DNA from: Bradyrhizobium tropiciagri
Lineage (GTDB): Bacteria; Pseudomonadota; Alphaproteobacteria; Rhizobiales; Xanthobacteraceae
Reading direction: 5' to 3'
NCBI RefSeq assembly: GCF_018130505.1
Contig: NZ_JAFCKH010000003.1
Coordinates: 582,191-646,190, forward strand
Length of the DNA: 64,000 nucleotides
Within the stretch, counting starts at the first letter, position 1, and the number at the start of each line of letters is the position of its first letter. Made by a program: the position numbers and the translations under genes. Under the pieces are notes generated by a model. That model worked only from the letters and a program-made list of their open reading frames with translations. It did no database searches and had not been told where the DNA came from. Shown here piece after piece: positions 9,420 through 19,402 of this stretch.

Positions 9420-10508
9420 ATGTCCTTCAACACCTTCGGCCACATGTTCCGCGTCACGACCTTCGGCGAGAGCCACGGGGTCGCGATCGGCTGCGTTGTC
9501 GATGGCTGCCCGCCGCTGATCCCGCTGACCGCAGAAGAAATCCAGCTCGACCTCGACCGCCGCCGGCCCGGCCAGTCGCGCTTCACCACCCAGCGCCAGG
9601 AGCCGGATGCGGTGAAGATCCTGTCCGGCGTGATGGCGCATCCGGAGACCGGTGTGCAGGTGACGACCGGCACGCCGATCGCGCTGCTGATCGAGAATAC
9701 CGACCAGCGCTCGAAGGACTATTCCGAGATCAAGGACAAGTTCCGGCCCGGCCATGCCGACTTCACCTATGAAGCGAAATACGGCCTGCGCGACTATCGC
9801 GGCGGCGGACGTTCCTCGGCGCGCGAGACTGCGACCCGTGTCGCCGCTGGCGCGGTGGCGCGCAAGGTCCTGCCCGAGGTGAAGGTGCGCGGCGCGCTGG
9901 TGCAGATGGGACCGCACAAGATCGACCGCAGCAAATGGGACTGGGACGAGGTCGCGAAGAACCCGTTCTTCTGCCCCGACAAGGACAAGGCGGCGTTCTT
10001 CGAAAGCTATCTCGACGGCATCAGGAAGAGCGGCTCCTCGATCGGCGCGGTGATTGAGATCGTGGCCGAGGGTGTGCCGGCGGGGCTCGGCGCGCCGATC
10101 TATGCCAAGCTCGACAGCGATCTGGCATCGGCAATGATGAGCATCAACGCGGTGAAGGGCGTCGAGATCGGCGCCGGCTTCGGCGCCGCGGAGCTGTCCG
10201 GCGAGGAGAACGCCGACGAGATGCGGACCGGCAACAACGGCACCCGCTTCCTGTCCAACAATGCCGGCGGCATCCTGGGTGGCATCTCGACCGGCCAGCC
10301 GGTGGTGGTGCGCTTCGCAGTCAAGCCGACCTCCTCGATCCTGACCCCGCGCCGCACCGTCGACCGCAAGGGCGCCGATACCGACATCCTGACCAAGGGC
10401 CGCCACGACCCCTGCGTCGGCATCCGCGCGGTGCCGGTCGGCGAGGCCATGATGGCCTGCGTGCTGGCCGATCATTTTCTCCGCGACCGCGGGCAGATCG
10501 GGCGCTGA
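9420..10508 (+). CDS. aroC: Chorismate synthase
   Basis: A 362-residue enzyme that converts 5-enolpyruvylshikimate 3-phosphate to chorismate using reduced FMN, the last common step of aromatic amino acid synthesis. All signature regions are present: [14 protein letters not shown] at the start, [39 protein letters not shown] and the C-terminal [17 protein letters not shown]. Length is normal. It is likely monocistronic or cotranscribed with the phosphatase gene. The trpS attenuator elsewhere in this window concerns the same branch of metabolism but is about 50 kb away. Confidence 0.97.
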   Translation: MSFNTFGHMFRVTTFGESHGVAIGCVVDGCPPLIPLTAEEIQLDLDRRRPGQSRFTTQRQEPDAVKILSGVMAHPETGVQVTTGTPIALLIENTDQRSKDYSEIKDKFRPGHADFTYEAKYGLRDYRGGGRSSARETATRVAAGAVARKVLPEVKVRGALVQMGPHKIDRSKWDWDEVAKNPFFCPDKDKAAFFESYLDGIRKSGSSIGAVIEIVAEGVPAGLGAPIYAKLDSDLASAMMSINAVKGVEIGAGFGAAELSGEENADEMRTGNNGTRFLSNNAGGILGGISTGQPVVVRFAVKPTSSILTPRRTVDRKGADTDILTKGRHDPCVGIRAVPVGEAMMACVLADHFLRDRGQIGR

Positions 10509-10557
10509 TCCCTGTATAGTGGCGGGTGCCAGATCTGGTGCGCCCTGGGGGACTGCC

Positions 10558-11751
10558 ATGGATAAGTCTGCACTGCGGGACATGATCGAGTGGATCGTCG
10601 GTGGCGCGAGGTCGGCGCCCACGCCGCAGCAGATGATGGCCGAATGCTGCGAATGGGCAGTGCGGGCCGGCCTGCCGCTGTGGCGCGTCGGCGTTTTCGT
10701 CCGCACGCTGCATCCCGAGATCTTCGGCCGTCACCTGCTCTGGAAGCCGGGGTCCGAGGTCGAAACCGGCACCGTCGATCACAACATTCAGGAATCGCCG
10801 GAGTTTGCCGTCAGTCCGCTTGCGCCTGTCTTCAAGCAGGGGCTCGAGGTGAGGGCGCGGCTTGACGATCCCGCCAGCAAGCGCTTTCCGATCGTCGAGG
10901 ATCTGCGCACCGAAGGCGTGACCGAGTACATCGCGCTGCCACTCGTCTTCACCGACGGGCTCGTCAACGCCTCGAGCTGGACCACCAAGCAGCCGGGTGG
11001 CTTCACCGAGGAGCAGTTGGACGCGATCCGGTCGATCACCATCCCGCTGGCGCGCTACATCGAGATCGTCACCCTGCGCCGCACCGCGATGCTGCTGCTC
11101 GACACCTATGTCGGCAACCGTGCCGGCGAGCGGATCTGGGGCGGCCAGATCAGGCGCGGCACCGCCGACACGATGGATGCGGCGATCTGGCTGTCCGACC
11201 TGCGCGGCTTCACCGCGTTGTCGGACCGCCTGCCGGCCGAGACGGTGGTGGAGATCCTCAATCTCTATTTCGATTGCCAGGTGGCCGCGATCCGCGACCA
11301 TGGCGGTGAGGTGCTGAAGTTCATGGGCGACGGCCTGCTCGCGGTGTTTCCGATCGACCAATATGTCGGCGACGAGACCCAGGTCTGCTCGCGGGTGCTG
11401 GAAGCCGCGCGCGAATCCCGCGCCGGCGTCGCGGCGCTGCAGTTTCCCAACGGCGAGGCCACCGAGCGCTTCCGCTTCGGCGTCGCGCTGCATCTCGGGC
11501 GCGTGCTGTACGGCAATATCGGCGGCGGCAACCGGCTCGACTTCACCTGCATCGGGCCCGCGGTCAATCTGGCGGCACGGCTGGAGAAGATCGCCGGCAA
11601 GCTCGGCCGCACGGTGGTCGCCTCCGAACGCTTCGCCGGCATCTGCGACGGCGGCTGGAGCGATCTCGGCGAGTTTCCCATCGCAGGCTTCTCGAAGGCC
11701 GAGCGGGTCTACGGCCTGCACGACGAGGCCTCGCGCGCCGCCGCCGGCTAG
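10558..11751 (+). CDS. Adenylate/guanylate cyclase domain-containing protein
   Basis: A 397-residue class III nucleotide cyclase. Residues 1 to about 190 form an N-terminal regulatory part without a recognised name. The catalytic domain starts near residue 203 (AAIWLSDLRGFTALSDRLPAETVVEILN), with a metal-binding Asp in SDLRGFT and a second in GEVLKFMGDGLLAVF. The segment GNRLDFTCIGPAVNLAARLE is the family's late conserved block. No transmembrane helix is obvious, so it is likely cytoplasmic. Rhizobia carry many such cyclases; the signal sensed is unknown. The ATG at 10558 was chosen because GGGGGACTGCC precedes it. Confidence 0.88.
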   Translation: MDKSALRDMIEWIVGGARSAPTPQQMMAECCEWAVRAGLPLWRVGVFVRTLHPEIFGRHLLWKPGSEVETGTVDHNIQESPEFAVSPLAPVFKQGLEVRARLDDPASKRFPIVEDLRTEGVTEYIALPLVFTDGLVNASSWTTKQPGGFTEEQLDAIRSITIPLARYIEIVTLRRTAMLLLDTYVGNRAGERIWGGQIRRGTADTMDAAIWLSDLRGFTALSDRLPAETVVEILNLYFDCQVAAIRDHGGEVLKFMGDGLLAVFPIDQYVGDETQVCSRVLEAARESRAGVAALQFPNGEATERFRFGVALHLGRVLYGNIGGGNRLDFTCIGPAVNLAARLEKIAGKLGRTVVASERFAGICDGGWSDLGEFPIAGFSKAERVYGLHDEASRAAAG

Positions 11752-11763
11752 ACAGCGCGCCGG

Positions 11764-12069
11764 CTACTCCTCCGGCTCGGTGGTGAACAGCAGGGGATAG
11801 CCCTTGGCGCGGCCGGCATCGGTCGCGCGCGTCGCCTTGGTCTCGGCGACGTCCTTGGTGAAGACCGCGACCACGCAGACGCCGCGCTGATGCGCCGTCA
11901 GCATCACCTTGTAGGCCTGGTCGTCGGTCATGCGGAATTCGCCCTTCAGGATGGTGACGACGAACTCACGCGGCGTGTAGTCGTCGTTGATCAGGATCAC
12001 CTTGTGCAGGCGCGGCCGCTCGACCTTGGTCTTCGTCCTGGTTTTCGGCTTGACGACGGTATCGGGCAT
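11764..12069 (-). CDS. clpS: ATP-dependent Clp protease adaptor ClpS
   Basis: A 101-residue adaptor that delivers N-degron substrates to ClpAP. The conserved block HKVILINDDYTPREFVVTILKGEF is followed by MLTAHQRGVCVVAVFTKDVAETKATRATDAGRAKGYPLLFTTEPEE, both diagnostic. The open frame extends upstream, but the ATG at 12069 gives the standard length. In alphaproteobacteria clpS usually sits beside clpA; here clpA is not adjacent, and many genomes of this group carry two ClpS copies, so this could be either one. Confidence 0.94.
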   Translation of the reverse strand: MPDTVVKPKTRTKTKVERPRLHKVILINDDYTPREFVVTILKGEFRMTDDQAYKVMLTAHQRGVCVVAVFTKDVAETKATRATDAGRAKGYPLLFTTEPEE

Positions 12070-12284
12070 CGCCCGCCACTCCCTACGCGTTGCGCCCCGT
12101 AAGATTACTGGCTTTCGCCGCGCGTTGGAACCGGTCGATTTGCACGGGCTCGTTGCGGCGTGAGCAACGCGACGTCGCCCAATGTGTGGGCGGCTAACTC
12201 GAATGTGAAGGACAGATGATATCTGCGCTTTTCGCCGCCTGATTTGCGTGTCACCATGACGCTCACACGACGGGAGGGCCGCGA

Positions 12285-13136
12285 ATGCGCTGGTATGTCT
12301 CGATCGGAGCGGTGCTTGTCGCCGGCGTGCTGGCCGGCGGCGATGTGGCGAGTGTTGCCGCGCCAAGCGTTGGAACGCAAGCCGGCCACAAGATTGCTGA
12401 AAAAGAGGCCAACCCCAGCGTCGACGTCGAGCTGATCATCGCGGTCGACGTTTCCTATTCGATGGACATGGACGAACTCGCGGTCCAGCGCGAGGGCTAC
12501 GCGCAGGCGATCATCTCCAAGGAGTTCCTGCAGGCGCTGAAGGCCGGGCCGAACGGCAAGATCTCAATCACCTATTTCGAATGGGCCGCCTCCAAGGACC
12601 AGAAGATCATCATCCCCTGGCGCGTGATCGACGGTCCGGAAACCGCCGACGCCGTCGCCGCCGAGATCATGAAGACGCCGGTGCGCCGCGCCTCGCGCAC
12701 TTCGATCTCGGGCGCGATCTATTTCGCGATGCCGATGTTCGACGAGAATCCGCATCGCGGCCTGCGCCGCGTGATCGACATTTCCGGCGACGGCCCGAAC
12801 AATGACGGCACGCCGATCCGGCCGGCGCGCGATGCGGCGCTGGAGAAGGGCATCATCATCAACGGCCTGCCGATCATGGTGAAGGAACCGTCCTATTCGA
12901 CGATGGATATCGAGAACCTCGACTATTACTACGAGGACTGCGTGATCGGCGGTCCGGGCTCGTTCGTGGTGACGATCAAGGATCGCGAGAAGTTCAAGGA
13001 AGCGATCCGCACCAAGCTGCTGCTCGAAGTCGCCGGACGCCGACCTGAGCACTACGTCGTGCCGGTCGTCGACAAGGAGCCGCGGGTCAATTGCATGATC
13101 GGCGAGAAGATCTGGCAGGACCGCTGGGGGCGGTGA
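12285..13136 (+). CDS. DUF1194 (von Willebrand A-like) exported protein
   Basis: A 283-residue protein with a Sec signal peptide (hydrophobic VSIGAVLVAGVLAGG, cleavage near VAA). The family core begins with VDVELIIAVDVSYSMDMDE, in which DVSYS corresponds to the metal-binding DxSxS of von Willebrand A domains. The later VIDISGDGPNNDG supplies another typical motif. DUF1194 proteins are widespread in rhizobia and are of unknown role. The protein is probably periplasmic. It stands alone, divergent from clpS. Confidence 0.87.
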   Translation: MRWYVSIGAVLVAGVLAGGDVASVAAPSVGTQAGHKIAEKEANPSVDVELIIAVDVSYSMDMDELAVQREGYAQAIISKEFLQALKAGPNGKISITYFEWAASKDQKIIIPWRVIDGPETADAVAAEIMKTPVRRASRTSISGAIYFAMPMFDENPHRGLRRVIDISGDGPNNDGTPIRPARDAALEKGIIINGLPIMVKEPSYSTMDIENLDYYYEDCVIGGPGSFVVTIKDREKFKEAIRTKLLLEVAGRRPEHYVVPVVDKEPRVNCMIGEKIWQDRWGR

Positions 13137-13142
13137 GGGCAG

Positions 13143-13637
13143 TTACAACGACGCGGCAATATCTGCGATAAACCTGAACAGGGTCAGAGGATCATCCTTC
13201 GAAGGAATGAACCCGCGGCGTCGCCAGAAGGCCGCAGCCTCATCATCGACTGCATTCACAATCAGTGCACGGCCACGGATCAAGCCGGCAGCCGTGATGC
13301 AGCGTTGCAGTGCATGCTTGAGCAGGCCAGTGCCAACTCCCTTGCCAACCCAGCTCACGCCTGTTGCCAACTGTGCCAACAGGAGGCAGGGCACGGGATC
13401 AGGCGGTTGGCCAGTGCGGATCGAGCGCGGCAGGCTCGTTGGGACAATTGCCGTCGGTGCAAGGCCGTAGTAGCCGACGACGCAATTGGCCTCGTGAACG
13501 ACCAGAACAGCGATGAAGCCCTTTTCCTGATTTGAGAGCGCTCGCGTCTTCAGCCACCGGTCGAGCGAAGGCTTGCCGCAGGAGAACGGCTCCAGGTCAT
13601 GCGCCGATGACAGGGGCTCCGGGCCAGAAATGGCCAA
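13143..13637 (-). CDS. GNAT-type acetyltransferase toxin (TacT-like)
   Basis: A 164-residue GNAT-fold protein. The start SSAHDLEPFSCGKPSLDRWLKTRALSNQEKG is typical of the TacT/AtaT toxins, which acetylate aminoacyl-tRNA and stop translation. The acetyl-CoA binding region is GVSWVGKGVGTGLLKHALQRC, a variant of the Q/RxxGxG/A motif. The C-terminal FWRRRGFIPSKDDPLTLFRFIADI is also typical. It follows the DUF1778 gene by three bases, so the two are translationally linked, which strongly supports the toxin assignment. Confidence 0.88.
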   Translation of the reverse strand: MAISGPEPLSSAHDLEPFSCGKPSLDRWLKTRALSNQEKGFIAVLVVHEANCVVGYYGLAPTAIVPTSLPRSIRTGQPPDPVPCLLLAQLATGVSWVGKGVGTGLLKHALQRCITAAGLIRGRALIVNAVDDEAAAFWRRRGFIPSKDDPLTLFRFIADIAASL

Positions 13638-13640
13638 GCC

Positions 13641-13943
13641 TCAACTCCGTTTCTTGGTGTCATCGGCTTCCCAGGGTGCGGTGCGCTGAAACAGCTTCCG
13701 CATTTCCGGCACGGGTGCGGCAGGACCAGCCACGGCTGCCATGAACGCCTTGAAGCCCGCGGCGCTCATCCGAATGGGGGCTGTCTCCATCAAGACATCC
13801 TCAGCGGCGCGGACCGCGGCCTCGCGCACGAAATCCGTCCGCGAGCGCCCGCGCAGCGTGGCGGCGCGGTCGATGATGGCGATATCGGCGTCGGGCAGCC
13901 GCATCGAAAGTGGATGATCCTTGTGTCGTACGGTCCGCCGCAT
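13641..13943 (-). CDS. DUF1778 ribbon-helix-helix antitoxin (TacA-like)
   Basis: A 100-residue antitoxin. The N-terminal ribbon-helix-helix DNA-binding region is HPLSMRLPDADIAIIDRAATLRGRSRTDFVREAAVRAAEDVL; the C-terminal tail MRKLFQRTAPWEADDTKKRS would wrap the toxin. The open frame extends upstream, but the ATG at 13943 follows GGAGG (GGAGGAGCTTCC) and gives the family length. It is the first gene of a two-gene operon and probably represses it through the inverted repeat upstream. Confidence 0.87.
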   Translation of the reverse strand: MRRTVRHKDHPLSMRLPDADIAIIDRAATLRGRSRTDFVREAAVRAAEDVLMETAPIRMSAAGFKAFMAAVAGPAAPVPEMRKLFQRTAPWEADDTKKRS

Positions 13944-13960
13944 CGGAAGCTCCTCCAAAT

Positions 13961-14003
13961 CGACAATTTTAGCCGTGTAGCGCATTTTGCAATACAATTG
14001 TCG
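13961..14003. promoter_or_regulatory. Candidate operator of the toxin-antitoxin operon
   Basis: Upstream of the antitoxin gene, the 8-bp arms CGACAATT (13961-13968) and AATTGTCG (13996-14003) form a perfect inverted repeat across an AT-rich 27-bp spacer. A smaller dyad, TGTA...TACA with GCA TTT TGC inside, lies between them (13976-13996). The position just upstream of the ATG suits autorepression by a ribbon-helix-helix antitoxin. This is inference; no binding data. Confidence 0.5.
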
Positions 14004-14020
14004 GAGCGGCGGTCGCCTCC

Positions 14021-15262
14021 TCAACGCCTGAACCGCGCCACCAGTTCGACATGCGGCGTGTGCCGGAACTGGTCGACCGGGGTGACGACATCGATCCGGT
14101 AGCCGCCGTCGATCAGGATTTTTGCGTCGCGCGCGAAGGTCGCGGCGTTGCAGGACACCGCGACGATCACCGGTACCTTGCTGGCCGCGAGCTGCGTGGC
14201 CTGGGCCTGCGCGCCCTGCCGCGGTGGATCGAACACGACCGCATCGAAGTCGCGCAATTCCTGCGGCATCAGCGGGCGGCGGAACAGATCGCGCGCCTCG
14301 GCATTGAGCGGCTTCAGCCCTGATGTCCCCTGCGCGGCCTTCTGCAGGGCCCCGACGGCGCCGGCGTCGCTGTCGAGCGCGGCGACGCGTGCCTTCTCCG
14401 CAAGCCTCAGCGCGAACGGGCCGACGCCACAGAACAGGTCGGCGATATGCTTGGCGCGGCCGCAATGGTCGCGCACCAGCGCGGCCAGCGTTTCCTCGCC
14501 CGCGACAGTGGCCTGCAGGAACGAGCCCGGCGGCAGCGCCACCTTGGCCTTTCCGATCGGAATCTCAGGCGCGCTTCGCATCAGCACCAGCTCGCCGTGC
14601 CGGGTCAGCCGTGCCAGCCGGTGCTTCTCCGCAACGCGCGACAGCGTCGTGATCATCGCCGTCGGCAGCGCGCCGGAGCCGCGCACATCGATGTCGAGGC
14701 CGTTGCGTGTCGCGGTGGCCTGGATGTCGAGCGGCTTGCCCACCGATATCAGCGGCTCGGCGATCGCCCAGGCCGCTTTGAGCGCGCCGTCGAGTGCGGG
14801 ATCGAGGATCGGGCAGCGGTCGACCGGGACGATGTCGTGCGAGCCCGCCGCGGCGAAGCCGACCTTGAGTACGTCGTGCGTGCCCATCCGCGCGTGCAGC
14901 GTCATGCGGCGGCGGCCGGCACCATGGGCGTCGAGCAGCGGCGCGACCTCGCAGGTGATCTTGGCCTGCGCCAGCGTCTCGATCACGATGTTGCGCTTCC
15001 AGGCCTGATAGGACGCCGTGTTCCAGTGCTGGATCGCGCAGCCGCCGCAGACACCGAAATGCGGACAGAACGGCGTGATGCGCTCGGCGCTAGCGCGCTC
15101 GACGCGCAGCAGCCGCCGCCGGTCCGGATGGTTGCCGGGGACGCCTTCGACCTCGACCGTCTCGCCCGCCAGCGCGTAGGGGACGTAGATCGACTGCGCA
15201 GCGTCGAGCGCAACGCCGTCGCCGCGATGGCCGACATGGTCGATGGTGAGGATTTCAGCCAC
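14021..15262 (-). CDS. TrmA/RlmD-family 23S rRNA (uracil-5-)-methyltransferase
   Basis: A 413-residue SAM-dependent RNA methyltransferase that makes 5-methyluridine in RNA. An N-terminal TRAM-like domain is followed by an iron-sulfur motif [10 protein letters not shown] (Cys-x5-Cys-x2-Cys), with a possible fourth cysteine in VDRCPIL. The catalytic domain has [15 protein letters not shown] for SAM binding, FDPPRQGA and the nucleophile region [11 protein letters not shown]. The fit is best with RlmD (U1939 of 23S rRNA), but the single alphaproteobacterial enzyme may have different targets. Its start overlaps the end of tlyA by 8 bp, so it is translationally coupled as the last gene of the dxs cluster. 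Confidence 0.88.
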   Translation of the reverse strand: MAEILTIDHVGHRGDGVALDAAQSIYVPYALAGETVEVEGVPGNHPDRRRLLRVERASAERITPFCPHFGVCGGCAIQHWNTASYQAWKRNIVIETLAQAKITCEVAPLLDAHGAGRRRMTLHARMGTHDVLKVGFAAAGSHDIVPVDRCPILDPALDGALKAAWAIAEPLISVGKPLDIQATATRNGLDIDVRGSGALPTAMITTLSRVAEKHRLARLTRHGELVLMRSAPEIPIGKAKVALPPGSFLQATVAGEETLAALVRDHCGRAKHIADLFCGVGPFALRLAEKARVAALDSDAGAVGALQKAAQGTSGLKPLNAEARDLFRRPLMPQELRDFDAVVFDPPRQGAQAQATQLAASKVPVIVAVSCNAATFARDAKILIDGGYRIDVVTPVDQFRHTPHVELVARFRR

Positions 15263-16013
15263 GCCGCGCGCCGAGGAAGAATTCGATATTGCCGTCGCCG
15301 CCCGAGATCGACGACGGGAACACCTGGATGTCGGTGCAGCCGAGCGAGGCGGCGAAGGCGGCGATGTCGTCGCAGATCTCCTGATGCACCATCGCGTTGC
15401 GGATGATGCCGCGCTTGGAATGCTTTCGCGCCGCCTCGAACTGCGGCTTGATCAACGCGAGCAGTTGCATCGGCGCCGCCGCGAGCGACAGCGCCACCGG
15501 CAGCACCAGCTTGAGCGAGATGAAGCTGACGTCGATCACGACGACGTCCGGCCGCGCCGGCAAGCGCTTGCCCTCGAAACTCCTGATGTCGGTCTCTTCC
15601 ATCGAGACGATCTTCGGGTGGCCCTGCAGCGAGGGATGCAGCTGGCCGTGGCCGACATCGATGGCGAACACGAGGCTGGCGCCGTTCGCCAGCAGCACCT
15701 CGGTGAAGCCGCCGGTCGAGGCGCCGACATCGAGGCAGACGTGGTCCTCGACCTCGATCGGATAATGCTCCAGCGCGCCGGCGAGCTTGACGCCGCCGCG
15801 CGAGACGTAGGGATGGGCAGGTTCTGCGGATAGCGCCGCATCGGGCGCGATGATCTCCGAGGCCTTGGCGACCGGTCTGCCGTCCGCGGTGACGAGGCCG
15901 GCATCGATCGCGGCGCGGGCGCGGGCCCGGCTCTCGAACAGGCCGCGCTCGACCAGCAGCACGTCGATGCGCTTGCCGGCCGCCGCATTGTCGTTGTCGC
16001 CGGTCTTGGTCAC
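15255..16013 (-). CDS. tlyA: TlyA family rRNA (cytidine-2'-O)-methyltransferase
   Basis: A 252-residue protein with an N-terminal S4 RNA-binding domain ([28 protein letters not shown]) and an FtsJ-like Rossmann domain ([22 protein letters not shown]). TlyA of mycobacteria 2'-O-methylates 16S and 23S rRNA; the alphaproteobacterial homologues are usually annotated as hemolysin A. The start overlaps the upstream deoxyribosyltransferase stop by four bases (ATGA-type), and the end overlaps the next gene by eight, so all three are tightly coupled. Confidence 0.92.
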   Translation of the reverse strand: MTKTGDNDNAAAGKRIDVLLVERGLFESRARARAAIDAGLVTADGRPVAKASEIIAPDAALSAEPAHPYVSRGGVKLAGALEHYPIEVEDHVCLDVGASTGGFTEVLLANGASLVFAIDVGHGQLHPSLQGHPKIVSMEETDIRSFEGKRLPARPDVVVIDVSFISLKLVLPVALSLAAAPMQLLALIKPQFEAARKHSKRGIIRNAMVHQEICDDIAAFAASLGCTDIQVFPSSISGGDGNIEFFLGARRG

Positions 16014-16579
16014 TGGCCTGCCGGCGGCTGCGCGGCATGCGCGGCGGCGAGTTGCACGCAGGCCTCGAAGCAGGCGAGATCGCGCCAGATGTCGCGCGGC
16101 ACCTCGCGCGGCGTCACCAGCGGTGCGCCGTGCAGGTCGAGCGCATGGATCATCATCAGATTGTCGGGCAACCCGAACTCCTCCACCGTCAGCCCGTCCG
16201 CGTCGATCAGCCGCCCGTTCGGCGCCGGCGCGACTGGTTGACGCCGCGCAACGCGGTTGGCGTAGGATGCAGGATCGTTGGCGTAGGCGAAGCAGCGCTT
16301 GCGCCGTCCTGCCATGTAGCCGAGTTCGTAGACGGTGCCTGCGTCGGCACTGGGGCCGCGAAACGGCGTCAAATTGGCGATGATGGCGTCGGCGGACTCC
16401 ATCATCGCTTCGTTGTTCTTGAAGATCATCAGCGAGGCGTCGGCCGCCGCCCGTTCCACCGCGACATCGAGCGGAAACAGCCCGGTCAGGCCATGCCGCG
16501 CGCAGATCGCCGCCTTGCGGCGGCCGATCTCCACGGCATCCGGCAGGAACACGTCAGGACCTGCCAGATAGATTTTCAT
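16010..16579 (-). CDS. Nucleoside 2-deoxyribosyltransferase
   Basis: A 189-residue enzyme of the family that exchanges the base of 2'-deoxyribonucleosides. It opens with MKIYLAGPDVFLPDA, has DAIIANLTPFRGPSADAGTVYELGYMAG (the DxGT...E signature with the catalytic Glu) and a C-terminal region that names a Trp-Arg-rich helix. It lies 36 bp after dxs and overlaps tlyA by four bases, so it is an operon member. A base-salvage or nucleotide-pool-cleaning role is likely; cytoplasmic. Confidence 0.86.
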   Translation of the reverse strand: MKIYLAGPDVFLPDAVEIGRRKAAICARHGLTGLFPLDVAVERAAADASLMIFKNNEAMMESADAIIANLTPFRGPSADAGTVYELGYMAGRRKRCFAYANDPASYANRVARRQPVAPAPNGRLIDADGLTVEEFGLPDNLMMIHALDLHGAPLVTPREVPRDIWRDLACFEACVQLAAAHAAQPPAGQ

Positions 16580-16615
16580 GGACTTGCCGGCGCCTGGAAA
16601 CGCCGCCCGGAAGGA

Positions 16616-18544
16616 TTACGCGAGCTTGACGGTCTCGGTCTTGAAATCCTTGCCGAGGGTTTCGAACACCTTGGCAACGATGCTCTTGGCGTCGAGACCG
16701 GCGCGGGCATACATCTGCGCCGGCGTGTCGTGGTCGAGGAACACGTCGGGCAGCACCATCGAGCGGAACTTGAGCATGCCGCTGTCGAGCGCGCCGTGGT
16801 CGGTCAGGAACTGCACCACATGCGAGCCGAAACCGCCGACCGAGCCTTCCTCGATCGTGATCAGGATCTCGTGATCACGCGCCAGCTTCAGGATCATGTC
16901 CTCGTCGAGCGGCTTCATGAAGCGCGCATCGGCGATGGTGGCGGAGAGGCCGTGGGCGGCGAGCTCGTCGGCCGCCTTCTCGCACTCGGCGAGGCGGGTG
17001 CCGAACGAGAGCAGGGCGACGTTCTTGCCTTCGCGGACGATGCGGCCCTTGCCGATCGGCAGCGCAACGCCGACCTCGGGCATCTCGACGCCGCGGCCTT
17101 CGCCGCGCGGATAGCGCAGCGCGCTCGGACGATCGTTGATCGCAACCTGCGTCGCCACCATGTGGACCATTTCCGCCTCGTCAGAGGCGGCCATGATCAC
17201 CATGTTCGGCAGGCAGCCGAGATAGGCGTTGTCGAACGAGCCGGCATGCGTGGCACCATCGGCGCCGACGAGGCCGGCGCGGTCGATCGCGAAGCGGACC
17301 GGCAGGCTCTGGATCGCGACGTCGTGCACCACCTGGTCATAGCCGCGCTGCAGGAAGGTCGAGTAGATCGCGCAGAACGGCTTGTAGCCTTCGGTGGCGA
17401 GACCCGCGGCGAAGGTCACCGCGTGCTGCTCGGCGATGCCGACGTCGAAGGTGCGGTCGGGGAACGCCTTGTTGAAGATGTCGACGCCGGTACCGGACGG
17501 CATCGCCGCGGTGATGGCGACGATCTTGTCGTCCTTCTGCGCTTCCTTGACGAGGCTCTGGCCGAACACGTTCTGGTAGGCCGGCGCGTTCGGCTTGGCC
17601 TTGGCCTGGGTGCCGGTGGCGACGTCGAACTTGACGACCGCGTGATACTTGTCGGCGGAAGCTTCCGCCGGGCCGTAGCCCTTGCCCTTCTGGGTCACGA
17701 CGTGAACCAGGATCGGCCCGGTCTCCATGTCGCGGACGTTCTTGAGCACCGGCAGCAGATGGTCGAGATTGTGGCCGTCGATCGGGCCGACATAGTAGAA
17801 GCCGAGCTCCTCGAACAGCGTGCCGCCGTCCATCATGAAGCCGCGGGAATATTCCTCGACGCGGTTGGCACGGTTGGCGAGGATCTTCGGCAGGCGCTTG
17901 TTGATCTGCTTGGCCGCCTCGCGGAGCGAGCGGTAGGTCTTGCCGGAGTAGAGCCGCGACAGATAGGCGCTCATCGCGCCGACCGGCGGGGCGATCGACA
18001 TGTCGTTGTCGTTGAGGATCACGATCAGGCGCGAGTTCATCGCGCCGGCATTGTTCATCGCTTCATAGGCCATGCCGGCCGACATCGCGCCGTCACCGAT
18101 CACGGCGATAACGTTGTTGTTGCCGCCGGCAAGGTCGCGCGCCACGGCCATGCCGAGGCCGGCCGAGATCGAGGTCGAGGAATGCGCCGCGCCGAACGGA
18201 TCGTAGTCGCTCTCGGTGCGCTTGGTGAAGCCCGACAGGCCGCCGCCGGTGCGCAGCGTGCGGATGCGGTCGCGGCGACCGGTCAGGATCTTGTGCGGAT
18301 AGGCCTGGTGGCCGACGTCCCAGATCAGGCGGTCGCGCGGTGTGTCGAAGGTATAGTGAATGGCGGTGGTCAGCTCGACCACGCCGAGGCCGGCGCCGAA
18401 ATGCCCGCCGGTCACCGACACGGCGTCAATCGTCTCCTGGCGCAGTTCATCGGCAACCTGCCGCACCTGTTCGACCTTGAGCTTGCGCAGGTCTTCCGGC
18501 GTGCGGATGGTGTCAAGAAGCGGCGTCTTACTAAATGTGGTCAC
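16616..18544 (-). CDS. dxs: 1-deoxy-D-xylulose-5-phosphate synthase
   Basis: A 642-residue thiamine-diphosphate enzyme that condenses pyruvate and glyceraldehyde 3-phosphate, the entry step of the MEP isoprenoid pathway. The N-terminal TPP region has [47 protein letters not shown] and [19 protein letters not shown]; the transketolase-like middle has [17 protein letters not shown] and [19 protein letters not shown]. The length is normal. It is the third-last step upstream in the leftward cluster, after xseB, as in most rhizobia. Confidence 0.97.
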   Translation of the reverse strand: MTTFSKTPLLDTIRTPEDLRKLKVEQVRQVADELRQETIDAVSVTGGHFGAGLGVVELTTAIHYTFDTPRDRLIWDVGHQAYPHKILTGRRDRIRTLRTGGGLSGFTKRTESDYDPFGAAHSSTSISAGLGMAVARDLAGGNNNVIAVIGDGAMSAGMAYEAMNNAGAMNSRLIVILNDNDMSIAPPVGAMSAYLSRLYSGKTYRSLREAAKQINKRLPKILANRANRVEEYSRGFMMDGGTLFEELGFYYVGPIDGHNLDHLLPVLKNVRDMETGPILVHVVTQKGKGYGPAEASADKYHAVVKFDVATGTQAKAKPNAPAYQNVFGQSLVKEAQKDDKIVAITAAMPSGTGVDIFNKAFPDRTFDVGIAEQHAVTFAAGLATEGYKPFCAIYSTFLQRGYDQVVHDVAIQSLPVRFAIDRAGLVGADGATHAGSFDNAYLGCLPNMVIMAASDEAEMVHMVATQVAINDRPSALRYPRGEGRGVEMPEVGVALPIGKGRIVREGKNVALLSFGTRLAECEKAADELAAHGLSATIADARFMKPLDEDMILKLARDHEILITIEEGSVGGFGSHVVQFLTDHGALDSGMLKFRSMVLPDVFLDHDTPAQMYARAGLDAKSIVAKVFETLGKDFKTETVKLA

Positions 18545-19098
18545 AGCGATATTCCAATTTTTGCCAGGTCGGAGCCCAAGTTGAAGGCTTGGCCCGACGC
18601 GAGAAGGGTTGCGCGTTCACGCGCAGCGAATGCCAGACACTGGTGCCGCCCCGGCAGGCCGGCGCCTGGATGTAAACCTAGATGCACTCCGGATTGGACC
18701 CCGTGATATCAATCACGTTGGTCGCTCTTCACCCGTCCCGGTTCAGTTTGTCGAACCATTTGAGGTGCTTGCCGCCGGAAGAATCCCGGCCGCCTGCCCC
18801 CCTCAAATGCCCATAGAACTGGAAGCATTACACCAAAGTCGTCGCCAAAGCCAACCCGCTCGGCGCGAGGGGTTCCCATGCTCCGCTCCGAAAAATCCAG
18901 ATATTTCAATGTCTGCGGCGGAAGACGAGTTCCATTTCGCCCATTTGATGGGCAGCCGGCCGGCCCGGATCGGCTGATTCGATCCAGCGCGGCACATGCG
19001 GCCACAGCCCAACGTCGCCCCGTGCGCCTACGGGGCCGGCAGAAACAGGCAGACATATTTGACGGGGTCGGCCGCGCTCCGCGCGCCAAACCACAGCG
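18545..19098. other. Intergenic region between xseB and dxs, no gene seen
   Basis: 554 bp on the leftward cluster between xseB and dxs, longer than expected for an operon. Open frames on both strands (for example 18709-19089 minus) lack recognisable families and good starts. A promoter for dxs probably lies here, but no convincing boxes were identified. Confidence 0.4.
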
Positions 19099-19350
19099 CT
19101 ACTGCACGTCGAGCGGCGCGGTGCCGGTCGGCTGCCCCGACGCGTCGGTGGTAATCTTGTCGACGCGGGCCTCGGCCTGGCGCAGCAGCTCCTCGCAGCG
19201 CCGCTTCAGCGCCTCGCCGCGTTCGTAGATCGCGACCGATTCCTCAAGCGGGACCTTGCCGTCCTCGAGCCGCTTGACGATCGATTCGAGTTCCTCGATC
19301 GCGCGTTCGAAGGAGAGTTGCTTTACGTCCACCTGGGTATTCTCGGCCAT
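19099..19350 (-). CDS. xseB: Exodeoxyribonuclease VII small subunit
   Basis: An 83-residue subunit of the ssDNA-specific exonuclease VII. The whole core LSFERAIEELESIVKRLEDGKVPLEESVAIYERGEALKRRCEELL is diagnostic. The ATG at 19350 is used because it has GGGAA at good spacing; a TTG 24 bp upstream is less likely. Ends in a short Thr/Gly/Pro tail. It lies between the histone deacetylase-like gene and dxs, the common alphaproteobacterial order. xseA is not nearby. Confidence 0.95.
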   Translation of the reverse strand: MAENTQVDVKQLSFERAIEELESIVKRLEDGKVPLEESVAIYERGEALKRRCEELLRQAEARVDKITTDASGQPTGTAPLDVQ

Positions 19351-19402
19351 ACTTTGCGTTCCCGATTGCGCCAATCAGATCGCGATCTGATCGATTATCC
19401 TT

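Noticed and set aside
16037-18706. An 889-codon open frame antisense to dxs
   Set aside because: Same reason: it is the reverse shadow of dxs and its neighbour, without start context or family.
18709-19089. Open frame between xseB and dxs
   Set aside because: No homology recognised and Arg/Pro/Gly-rich composition; treated as non-coding.
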